The notes under the pieces: generated by a model | Databases searched by the model: none | Seen by the model: only the letters and a program-made list of their open reading frames with translations | What the model was told of the DNA's origin: nothing | Part shown: positions 1-5,312 of the stretch, one piece after another | How positions within the stretch are numbered: position 1 is the first letter of the stretch | Layout: the number at the start of each line of letters is the position of its first letter | Position numbers and translations under genes: made by a program | From: Actinomycetota bacterium | GTDB taxonomy: Bacteria > Actinomycetota > Thermoleophilia > Gaiellales > Gaiellaceae | DNA: 7,345 bases | Direction of reading: 5' to 3' | NCBI GenBank assembly: GCA_005884155.1 | Contig: VAXD01000002.1 | Span: forward strand, 1 to 7,345

Positions 1-410
1 TCCCGGCGCCGCTTCTGCAGGGCCTCCTTCCACACGGGCGCGCCTTTCCAGACCAGCAGGTCGAACGCGACGAACTCCGACGGGATCTCCGCCGACAGCT
101 TGCGGACCCGGCTCTCGGCCGGGTGCAACCGCGTCTGCAAAGCGTCGAAGTCGAGCCGCCCCTTCTGCTGGATCACGATCTCGCCGTCGAGCGCCGAGTC
201 CGGCGGGAGCAATGCACCGACCTCGCCGAGCTCCGGGAAGTAGCGCAGCAACGGCCGCCCGTTTCGCGACCACAGCCGCAGCCCGCCGCCGAGGTTCTCG
301 AGGACCCCGCGGAAGCCGTCCCACTTCGGCTCGTATTGCCAGTCGCCGGTGGGCAGCTCGTCCACGAGCTCGGCCTCCATCGGCGGGAACGGGAGATTCT
401 TCGGCGGCAC
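1..410 (-). CDS. ATP-dependent DNA ligase, N-terminal part (runs off left edge)
   Basis: Seals DNA nicks using ATP: a lysine is adenylylated, AMP passes to the 5' phosphate, and the strand is joined. About 136 residues are present. The nucleotidyltransferase motifs appear in order: motif I EPKWDGFR, with nucleophile Lys at about residue 29 and Arg at 34; an RNGRPLLRYFPEL segment at 49-61; motif III LDGEIV at 74-79; and motif IIIa FVAFDLL at 113-119. The adenylation domain begins almost at the N terminus, as in stand-alone LigC-type or LigD-ligase-domain enzymes of Actinobacteria. The rest of that domain and the OB fold lie outside the window, so LigC cannot be told from a multidomain form. 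The GTG at 410-408 is chosen because the protein then starts just before the usual FPPMEAELV-type lead-in; an internal ATG ten codons later is an alternative. The gene diverges from the 95-residue ORF at 431 with only 20 bp between starts. Confidence 0.9.
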   Translation of the reverse strand, partial: MPPKNLPFPPMEAELVDELPTGDWQYEPKWDGFRGVLENLGGGLRLWSRNGRPLLRYFPELGEVGALLPPDSALDGEIVIQQKGRLDFDALQTRLHPAESRVRKLSAEIPSEFVAFDLLVWKGAPVWKEALQKRRR

Positions 411-420
411 GGCGGGAACA

Positions 421-426
421 AACCTA
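421..426 (-). promoter_or_regulatory. Possible -10 box for the ligase gene (leaderless)
   Basis: TAGGTT on the minus strand fits the TAnnnT pattern and ends 10 bp before the GTG start of the ligase gene, so transcription would begin at or very near the start codon. No convincing -35 is seen. It is a short motif in a 20-bp divergent gap, so this is a suggestion only. Confidence 0.3.
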
Positions 427-430
427 GCCC

Positions 431-718
431 GTGCCCGAGCTCGACGGCAGCTGGAACGTGGAGCGGCGAGGCGGCCTGCTGCCCCCGCTCGTGGGCGTGC
501 AGAAGCGAATCGAAGGGGAGCGAGGCGAGACCAGGCTGGGCTCGCTCCTCGGCGTTCCGTTCGACGTCGACGGCCTCAGCCTGCGCTACCGGGCGCCGTT
601 TCGGAGCTTCGTCGACGAGCTCGAGCCGGACGGCGACGGCTTCGCGGGCCGCGCCACGTTTCGCGGACGCGAGTTCGGGCGATTCGCACTTCGACGCCGA
701 CAAGGAGGAAGCCGCTGA
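431..718 (+). CDS. Conserved hypothetical small protein (95 aa)
   Basis: No function can be assigned. The 95-residue product is soluble, with no signal peptide or membrane segment. It looks beta-rich, with alternating short strands and Gly/Asp turns: LDGSWNVERRGG, LPPLVGVQKRIEG, a TRLGSLLGVPFDV stretch, a LSLRYRAPF strand and a final GRATFRGREFGRFALRR. The pattern recalls small lipocalin-like or beta-barrel hypotheticals of high-GC actinobacteria, but this is an impression rather than a match. It is judged real because the residue composition is protein-like, it starts just after the divergent ligase gene, and its TGA (716-718) overlaps the next gene's ATG (718-720), which implies translational coupling. 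The start is GTG with no strong ribosome binding site. It is likely the first gene of an operon with the ferritin-like protein and FabF. Confidence 0.7.
   Translation: MPELDGSWNVERRGGLLPPLVGVQKRIEGERGETRLGSLLGVPFDVDGLSLRYRAPFRSFVDELEPDGDGFAGRATFRGREFGRFALRRRQGGSR
702..708 (+). promoter_or_regulatory. Shine-Dalgarno site for the DUF892 gene
   Basis: AAGGAGG is a near-perfect anti-16S match 9 nt before the ATG at 718. It decides the start of the ferritin-like gene, whose frame is open far upstream, and it lies inside the end of the preceding coding sequence. Confidence 0.8.
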
Positions 719-1215
719 TGGCATCGCAACAGCTCAAGGACCAGCTGGTCAAGCACATCGACGAGGCGCTCGCGATGGAGCAGAGCGTCCTGCGGATGCT
801 CGACGGCATGATCTCGTCGACCGACGACGAGGAGATCCGCTCGGAGCTCCGGCACCACAAGCTCGAGACCGAGCAGCACGCTGAGCGGCTCGAGAAGAGG
901 CTCGCGGCGCACGACGCGTCGCCCTCGACGGTGCGCGAGATGACGGGCCTGATGAACGCGCTGATGAAGGGCGTACTCGACAGGGTCCGCAACGAGAAGG
1001 CGGGGCGCAACGCCCGCGACGGCTACGCGACCGAGCATCTCGAGATCGCGAGCTACCAGCTGCTCGAGCGCGTCGCCCAGAGGGCCGGCGACGAGGAGAC
1101 CGCAGAGGTCGCCCGCCAGAACCGCAAGGACGAAGAGGCGATGGCGAAGAAGATCGAGGCCAACTGGGACACGTTCGCCGAGCTCTCGCTGCAGGAGGCA
1201 GGGGTCCCCGCGTAG
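718..1215 (+). CDS. DUF892 / YciE-YciF-type ferritin-like protein
   Basis: A 165-residue all-helical cytoplasmic protein. Four amphipathic helices are readable at about 5-32, 36-66, 74-122 (possibly broken near 97) and 124-160. Carboxylate and histidine residues occur where ferritin-like proteins carry metal ligands: Glu16/Glu21 in helix A, the ETEQHAERLE stretch (50-59) in helix B, the ATEHLEIASYQLL signature (104-116) in helix C and the KDEEAMAKKI stretch (137-146) in helix D. The HLEIASY and HxxRLE-like elements are typical of DUF892, the YciE/YciF family, whose members are tied to stress responses and whose exact reaction is not settled. Length fits the family. The ATG at 718 is chosen over earlier in-frame starts because of the strong ribosome binding site and the one-base overlap with the preceding gene. 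The fabF-type gene starts 10 bp downstream. Which residues bind metal here is inferred. Confidence 0.85.
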   Translation: MASQQLKDQLVKHIDEALAMEQSVLRMLDGMISSTDDEEIRSELRHHKLETEQHAERLEKRLAAHDASPSTVREMTGLMNALMKGVLDRVRNEKAGRNARDGYATEHLEIASYQLLERVAQRAGDEETAEVARQNRKDEEAMAKKIEANWDTFAELSLQEAGVPA

Positions 1216-1225
1216 GTTTCAGCCC

Positions 1226-2458
1226 GTGAGGCGGGTCGTCGTCACGGGCCTTGGAGCGGTCACGCCGGTCGGCAACAGCGCGCCGGAGACCTGGCGCGCT
1301 GCCGTCGCCGGCGAAAGCGGGATCGACTGGATCCGCGCGTTCGACGCGGACGGGCTGCCGGTGCGCGTCGCGGCCGAGGTCAAGGACTTCGACCCGAGCG
1401 GCCTCGCCCCGCCGAAGGAGCTCAGGCGTTTCGACCGCAACGTCGTGCTCTCACTCGGCGCGGCGAAGGAAGCCGTCGCCGACTCGGGCCTGAACGGGTT
1501 CGACCCCTACCGCGTCGGGATCGTCTTCGGCTCCGCGATCGGCGGCCTGATCGGGATCGTCCAGCAGGCGGAGACGTTGCGCGACCGCGGCCCGGAGCGC
1601 ATCTCGCCGCACTTCATCCCGAGCGTGCTCGTCGACTCGGCGAGCGGCCAGCTTGCGATCTCGCTCGGAATCAAGGGCCCGAATTACGCGCCGGTCTCGG
1701 CCTGCGCGACCGGTTCACATGCGGTGGGGGAGGGCGCCGAGATCATCCGCCGCGGCGACGCGGACGCGATCCTCGCCGGCGGCACCGAGGCCTGCATCCA
1801 CCCGCTGATCCTGGCCGGCTTCACGGCGATGCGCGGGCTCGCGGCCGAGGAGGACGACCCGCCGCGCGCGAGCCGGCCCTTCGACGCGACGCGCGCAGGC
1901 TTCGTCATGGGCGAGGGCGCCTGCGTGTTGGTGCTCGAGGAGCTCGAGGCCGCGCTAGCGCGCGGCGCGAAGGTCTATGCCGAAGTGCTCGGCTACGGGA
2001 CCTCCAACGACGCGTACCACATGGCCGCGCCGGAGCCCGGGGCGGAGGGAGTCGCCGAGATGATGCGGTCAGCGCTCGCGCGCGCAGGCGTGGAGCCGGA
2101 GCGCGTCGGCTACATCAACGCGCACGGCACCTCGACGCCCCTCGGCGACGCGGCCGAGACGAAGGCGATCAAGGACGTCTTCGGCGGGCACGCCTACGAG
2201 CTCGCGGTCTCGTCGACGAAGTCGGTGATGGGCCACTGCTTCGGCGCCGCAGGCGCGATCGAGGCGCTGATGTGCGTCAAGGCGGTCGAGGAAGGCGTGC
2301 TCCCGCCGACGATCAACTACCGCAACCCCGACCCGGCGTGCGACCTCGACTACGTCCCGAACGAGGCGCGCGAGGCCGACGTCGAGGTCGCCCTCTCGAA
2401 CGCGATGGGCCTCGGCGGCCACAACGCCTGCGTCCTTGTCGGCCGCGTCTCCGAATGA
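1226..2458 (+). CDS. fabF: Beta-ketoacyl-ACP synthase II (FabF-type)
   Basis: Condensing enzyme that extends an acyl chain on a Cys by decarboxylative Claisen condensation with malonyl-ACP, in cytoplasmic fatty-acid synthesis. The 410 residues match the usual FabF length. It opens with RRVVVTGLGAVTPVGN. The catalytic set is complete: Cys160 in the VSACATGSHA nucleophile elbow, His300 in NAHGTSTPLGD, Lys332 in STKSVMGH and His337 in GHCFGAAGA. The thiolase fold is continuous with no break. One oddity is the C-terminal gatekeeper loop, which reads NAMGLGGHN (392-400) where FabF proteins usually have GFGG; Leu396 replaces the gating Phe. The start is GTG at 1226, 10 bp after the ferritin-like gene's stop, with no close Shine-Dalgarno (the nearest AGGAGG is about 27 nt upstream), so translation may depend on coupling. 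No acpP, fabD or fabG is adjacent. A secondary or polyketide-type role is possible but nothing here supports it. Confidence 0.93.
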   Translation: MRRVVVTGLGAVTPVGNSAPETWRAAVAGESGIDWIRAFDADGLPVRVAAEVKDFDPSGLAPPKELRRFDRNVVLSLGAAKEAVADSGLNGFDPYRVGIVFGSAIGGLIGIVQQAETLRDRGPERISPHFIPSVLVDSASGQLAISLGIKGPNYAPVSACATGSHAVGEGAEIIRRGDADAILAGGTEACIHPLILAGFTAMRGLAAEEDDPPRASRPFDATRAGFVMGEGACVLVLEELEAALARGAKVYAEVLGYGTSNDAYHMAAPEPGAEGVAEMMRSALARAGVEPERVGYINAHGTSTPLGDAAETKAIKDVFGGHAYELAVSSTKSVMGHCFGAAGAIEALMCVKAVEEGVLPPTINYRNPDPACDLDYVPNEAREADVEVALSNAMGLGGHNACVLVGRVSE

Positions 2459-2469
2459 CTTTCTGACTC

Positions 2470-2498
2470 TTGTGAGCGCCCAACGACGCTGCTAGTGT
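2470..2498 (+). promoter_or_regulatory. Predicted promoter of secreted protein A
   Basis: TTGTGA (2470-2475) and TAGTGT (2493-2498) are separated by 17 bp, the ideal sigma-70-type spacing. Support comes from the paralog downstream, which has TTGTAA, 17 bp, TAGGGT in the equivalent place. The flanking bases TCTTGTRAGCG and TGCTAGKGT, then CGTCGC, are also shared, while the 11 bases between are unrelated. Expected transcription start is near 2505, giving a leader of about 35 nt. The bottom of the fabF reading frame ends 11 bp upstream. Confidence 0.65.
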
Positions 2499-2529
2499 GC
2501 GTCGCAGGGGGAGGGTGACTCTCAAATCT

Positions 2530-2535
2530 GGAGGA
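2530..2535 (+). promoter_or_regulatory. Shine-Dalgarno site setting the TTG start of protein A
   Basis: GGAGGA lies 5 nt before the TTG at 2541. The first ATG in frame comes far inside the protein, so this site together with the encoded signal peptide fixes TTG as the start. Confidence 0.75.
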
Positions 2536-2540
2536 TACCC

Positions 2541-4664
2541 TTGCAAAAACTTATTAAATCTGCTCGGGCTGCGGCTCGTTTTAGCGTGGCGCGGCGCAGG
2601 AGGACGATCGTCCTCGGCGCCCTCGCGGCGTTCGTGCTCGTAGGAGCGGGCGGGGTCTTCGCGGGCTCCAGCCCGGTTGGCCTGCTCCGCATCAAGTCGC
2701 CGCTGCAGGTGCCACGCGCGCCAGTTTCGGTTGCCGGCAAGCGCATCATCGTCGAGCACTCGTACAAGAACGACCGCTCGCCGGTGATCAGGCAGCTGCG
2801 CCCGATTCGTCCAGGTTCGCGAGGCGAGCGTGAGACGAGCCCGAACCCGAGCCCGCGTGCGACCCACCACAACGCGCGCGACACGGTCGTCCAGGACAAG
2901 CCGGCGAAGCCGAACATGCCGGCGCCGACCCTCAACTTCGACGGGATCGGCTTCCCGGGCGTCGCATGCAACTGCGCGCCGCCGGACACCGACGGCGAGG
3001 TCGGGGCGACGCAGTACGTCCAGATGGTGAACCAGGGGTTCGAGGTCTTCAGCAAGGGCGGTTCGCCGCTCTACGGCCCGGCGGACATCGCCACGCTCTG
3101 GGCGGGCTTCGGCGGCAACTGCGAGTTCAACGGCGACGGCGATCCGGTCGTCCTCTACGACCAGCTCGCCAACCGCTGGTTGATCAGCCAGTTCGCGGGA
3201 GCCTCCATTCCGACTGACGAGTGCATCGCGGTCTCGCAGACCGGTGACGCGACCGGCGCCTACTACCGCTACGGATACACCCTCGGAGCCAACTTCTACG
3301 ACTACCCACACCTCGGGGTCTGGCCCGACGCGTACTACATGAGCGACAACGTCTTCAACGCGGCGGGGACCGCGTATCTCGGCCCGCAACCGTTCGCGTT
3401 CAATCGCGCGGCGATGCTGACCGGCTCGCCGGGCACCGCCATCACGACGACCGACCCGGCGATCTTCAACAGCAACAACGACGCGATCTTGCCGGCGGAT
3501 CTCGACGGCTCGAACCAGCCGCCCGCCGGCGCGCCGAACCCGTTCGTCGAGGTGGGGTTCAACGCGACGTGGCCGCTCTGGCGCTTCCATGTCGACTTCG
3601 GCAACCCGGCGGCCTCCACCTTCACGCGGGCCGCAACGCTCACGCCTGCCGCCTACAGCCTCATCTGTACAGCAGGCCGAAGCTGCGTCCCGCAGGCCGG
3701 GACGACCTCCGGCCTCGACGCGATCAGCAGTCGGCCGATGTTCCGCTCCGCGTACCGCCGCTTCGACGACGGACACGAGGCGCTCGTCGGCAACCTGACC
3801 GTCGCGGCCGGCGGCGTGTCGGGCATCCGCTGGTGGGAGATCAACAACGCCACCTCGGGCACGCCGACCTTCGCCCAGCAAGGCACGTACCAGCCGGACT
3901 CGACCTGGCGCTGGATGGGCAGCGCGGCGATGGACGGTGCGGGCGACATGGCGCTCGGCTTCAGTGCATCATCGGCATCGATCAGCCCGGAGATCCGGTA
4001 TGCGGGGCGAGTGCCGAGCGACGCGGCCGGAACTCTAGGCCAGGGCGAGGCGACGCTCTTGAGCGGCGGCGGCAGCCAGACCCTCACGGGCAACCGCTGG
4101 GGCGACTACAGCGACATGACGGTCGACCCGAGCGACGACTGCACCTTCTGGTACACGCAGGAGTACTACCCGCCCGGCGTGAATCAGTTCGACTGGAAGA
4201 CGCGCATCGGCAGCTTCCGCATGCCGAGTTGCGTCATGTGGACCCTGACGATCAGCAAGTCCGGCTCGGGCACGGTCACCTCGAGCCCGGCCGGGATCAA
4301 CTGCGGCGGCACGTGCTCGTTCCGCTGGTGGGGCGGCAACACCATCGCCCTGAGTGCGGTGGCGGGCCCGGGCTCGGCATTTGCCGGCTGGTCGGGTGGC
4401 TGCTCCGGCAAGGCGGCCTGCTCAGTGCTGCTCAACTCGGACAAGTCGGTCACCGCGACGTTCTCGAAGTGCAAGGTGCCGAAGGTCGTCGGCAAGAAGC
4501 TGGCGGCGGCCAAGTCCAAGATCACGAAGGCGTTCTGCAAGGTTGGCAAGATCAAGAGGAAGAAGGGCCCGAGGCGCAAGCGCGGCAAGGTGATCGCGCA
4601 GAGCCCGAGGCCTGGCAAGACGCTGAACGCTTACTCGAAGATCAAACTGACCGTAGGCAAGTAA
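2541..4664 (+). CDS. Secreted protein A: conserved core, bacterial-repeat domain and PASTA domain
   Basis: A 707-residue exported protein of unknown function. Residues 1-42 look like a signal peptide: basic segment ARRRR (17-21), hydrophobic stretch 22-40 and a plausible cleavage after VFA (about 41). A RIIVEHSYKND motif (68-78) precedes a Pro/Arg-rich linker (86-130). The core (about 131-565) carries CNCAPPDTDGEVG, DPVVLYDQLANRW, NFYDYPHLGVWPDAYY, GIRWWEINN and NRWGDYSDMTVDPSDDCTFWYTQEYY. The repeated aromatic/Asp pattern suggests a beta-propeller-like fold (inference). Several Cys (143, 145, 194, 228, 376, 382, 534, 564) could form disulfides outside the cell. Residues 566-642 resemble the 'bacterial repeat' beta module (SGTVTSSPAGINC ... 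FAGWSGGCSG ... KSVTATF). Residues 644-707 form one PASTA domain (VPKVVGKKLAAAK ... VIAQSPRPGKTL ... KLTVGK), strongly Lys/Arg-rich, so wall or polyanion binding is plausible. No catalytic site is recognised. The start is TTG. A paralog lies 649 bp downstream. Confidence 0.85.
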   Translation: MQKLIKSARAAARFSVARRRRTIVLGALAAFVLVGAGGVFAGSSPVGLLRIKSPLQVPRAPVSVAGKRIIVEHSYKNDRSPVIRQLRPIRPGSRGERETSPNPSPRATHHNARDTVVQDKPAKPNMPAPTLNFDGIGFPGVACNCAPPDTDGEVGATQYVQMVNQGFEVFSKGGSPLYGPADIATLWAGFGGNCEFNGDGDPVVLYDQLANRWLISQFAGASIPTDECIAVSQTGDATGAYYRYGYTLGANFYDYPHLGVWPDAYYMSDNVFNAAGTAYLGPQPFAFNRAAMLTGSPGTAITTTDPAIFNSNNDAILPADLDGSNQPPAGAPNPFVEVGFNATWPLWRFHVDFGNPAASTFTRAATLTPAAYSLICTAGRSCVPQAGTTSGLDAISSRPMFRSAYRRFDDGHEALVGNLTVAAGGVSGIRWWEINNATSGTPTFAQQGTYQPDSTWRWMGSAAMDGAGDMALGFSASSASISPEIRYAGRVPSDAAGTLGQGEATLLSGGGSQTLTGNRWGDYSDMTVDPSDDCTFWYTQEYYPPGVNQFDWKTRIGSFRMPSCVMWTLTISKSGSGTVTSSPAGINCGGTCSFRWWGGNTIALSAVAGPGSAFAGWSGGCSGKAACSVLLNSDKSVTATFSKCKVPKVVGKKLAAAKSKITKAFCKVGKIKRKKGPRRKRGKVIAQSPRPGKTLNAYSKIKLTVGK
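3822..3853 (+). repeat. 32-bp exact repeat shared by the two paralogs, copy 1
   Basis: Identical over 32 bases to 6651-6682. It encodes GIRWWEINNAT in protein A. The match includes every third codon position, which is more than protein conservation requires. Confidence 0.85.
3909..3935 (+). repeat. 27-bp exact repeat shared by the two paralogs, copy 1
   Basis: Identical over 27 bases to 6738-6764. It encodes RWMGSAAMD and lies about 55 bp after the 32-bp repeat, with a diverged stretch between them. Confidence 0.85.
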
Positions 4665-4672
4665 CCGTCTCG

Positions 4673-4718
4673 AGCGCCGGCGGGGCCGTTTCGCGCGGTC
4701 TCGCCGGCGCTTGTGTTT
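4673..4718 (+). terminator. Likely rho-independent terminator after protein A
   Basis: A perfect 10-bp inverted repeat (AGCGCCGGCG at 4673-4682, CGCCGGCGCT at 4702-4711) with a 19-nt loop is followed by TTGTGTTT. It starts 8 bp after the TAA of protein A. The T-run is interrupted and the loop is long, as is common in high-GC genomes, so efficiency is uncertain. Confidence 0.65.
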
Positions 4719-4732
4719 CGCGCGCTTGTCGC

Positions 4733-4749
4733 GCCGGCAAGGTGCCGGC
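4733..4749 (-). terminator. Hairpin at the 3' end of cdd, possible terminator
   Basis: A perfect 7-bp stem (GCCGGCA / TGCCGGC) with a 3-nt loop touches the last base of the cdd stop codon. There is no T-run on the minus-strand side, so it may work as an RNA 3' end or stabiliser rather than a true intrinsic terminator. It and the hairpin at 4673-4711 lie back to back between convergent genes. Confidence 0.45.
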
Positions 4750-5204
4750 TAGCTCTTCAGGTTGTTCGGCCCGAATCCGTAGGGGAGAAGCGCGCGCACG
4801 GACGTGATCTCGACCTTCTCTCTGGCGGGAGTCGAGAGCACGACCCACGGATCATTCCCACCGAGCTCGGCGAACTCGTAGAGCATCTGCCGGCAGGCGC
4901 CGCAGGGACCCGTCAGCTGAGGTTCGCTCTGCCTTTCCGAATGCACACCTCGCCCGATGATTGAGATGCCGCGGAACACGCGGTGGCCCTCGGCGTTCGC
5001 GCGGACGAGCGCCGAGCGCTCGGCACAGATCGTCGAGCCGTAAGCCGCGTTCTCGACGTTCGTACCCGAGACCAGCTCGCCGTTCTCCGTGACGAGGCAG
5101 GCGCCGACGGCGAAGTGCGAGTACGGGTTGTAGGAGTTGTTCAGGACAGCCTCGGCGGCGTCGAGTGACCGCAGCTGCTCTTCGGTGAGCGTCCCGGGCG
5201 CCAT
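4749..5204 (-). CDS. cdd: Cytidine deaminase
   Basis: Zinc enzyme of pyrimidine salvage that converts cytidine and deoxycytidine to uridine and deoxyuridine, releasing ammonia in the cytoplasm. The 151-residue product has the full motif set: YNPYSHFAVGA (25-35), substrate-binding NVENAAYGSTICAERSA (49-65) with Zn ligand Cys60 and proton-shuttle Glu62, and PCGACRQ (100-106) with Zn ligands Cys101 and Cys104. It ends LLPYGFGP, usual for the family. Three Cys ligands are typical of the small homotetrameric type. The frame is open to 5258, but the start is placed at ATG 5204-5202, since the added 18 residues are not family-like and a -10 box sits just before this ATG. It lies inverted between the two secreted paralogs, has no pyrimidine-pathway neighbours, and probably forms a single-gene unit. 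Confidence 0.93.
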   Translation of the reverse strand: MAPGTLTEEQLRSLDAAEAVLNNSYNPYSHFAVGACLVTENGELVSGTNVENAAYGSTICAERSALVRANAEGHRVFRGISIIGRGVHSERQSEPQLTGPCGACRQMLYEFAELGGNDPWVVLSTPAREKVEITSVRALLPYGFGPNNLKS

Positions 5205-5210
5205 GGAGGG

Positions 5211-5216
5211 AGCATA
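5211..5216 (-). promoter_or_regulatory. -10 box for cdd, leaderless transcript likely
   Basis: TATGCT on the minus strand (TAnnnT) ends 6 nt before the ATG of cdd, which would put the first transcribed base at about the A of the start codon. No Shine-Dalgarno is seen, consistent with a leaderless mRNA. No clear -35 is visible at 16-18 bp. Confidence 0.45.
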
Positions 5217-5238
5217 CGGCGGGCGGCCTGCCCGGATC

Positions 5239-5267
5239 TTGTAAGCGTGGGAGGGCAATGCTAGGGT
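5239..5267 (+). promoter_or_regulatory. Predicted promoter of secreted protein B
   Basis: TTGTAA (5239-5244), 17-bp spacer, TAGGGT (5262-5267). It matches the promoter of protein A in both boxes, in spacer length and in flanking bases. The expected start is near 5274, with a leader of about 39 nt. It faces away from cdd within a 108-bp divergent gap. Confidence 0.65.
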
Positions 5268-5287
5268 CGTCGCGGGGAAGAAGGGTC

Positions 5288-5297
5288 ATTTGCAAAT
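5288..5297. promoter_or_regulatory. 10-bp palindrome ATTTGCAAAT in the leader of protein B
   Basis: A perfect AT-rich palindrome in a GC-rich background, just before the ribosome binding site. The leader of protein A has only the CAAATC half. It could be an operator or chance; TTGCAA recurs at both start codons. Confidence 0.3.
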
Positions 5298-5299
5298 CA

Positions 5300-5307
5300 G
5301 GGGAGGG
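5300..5307 (+). promoter_or_regulatory. Shine-Dalgarno site setting the TTG start of protein B
   Basis: GGGGAGGG ends 5 nt before the TTG at 5313. The TTG aligns with the TTG of protein A in sequence context (CTTGCAA) and starts a basic plus hydrophobic export segment. Confidence 0.75.
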
Positions 5308-5312
5308 TTCTC

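Noticed and set aside
349..717. Longer N terminus for the ferritin-like protein
   Set aside because: It would add 123 Arg/Ala-rich residues overlapping the 95-aa ORF and part of the ligase. The strong ribosome site points to ATG 718.
2313..3881. 522-codon open frame on the minus strand across the fabF end and protein A
   Set aside because: High-GC codon bias in the real plus-strand gene leaves the antisense frame open. The translation is Arg/Val/Ala-rich with no domain, and it also crosses into fabF.
4688..4724. Direct repeat GTTTCGCGCG (4688-4697 and 4715-4724) as a possible mobile-element or CRISPR-like trace
   Set aside because: Only two 10-bp copies of simple CG-rich sequence within a hairpin region, with no spacer pattern, no flanking duplication and no associated genes.
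3569..4807. 412-codon plus-strand open frame overlapping protein A
   Set aside because: A shifted frame inside protein A, rich in Arg/Gly/His with no motif. The protein A frame contains the recognisable domains.
5205..5258. 18-residue N-terminal extension of cytidine deaminase
   Set aside because: The extension is not family-like and would cover the cdd -10 box; ATG 5204 fits better.
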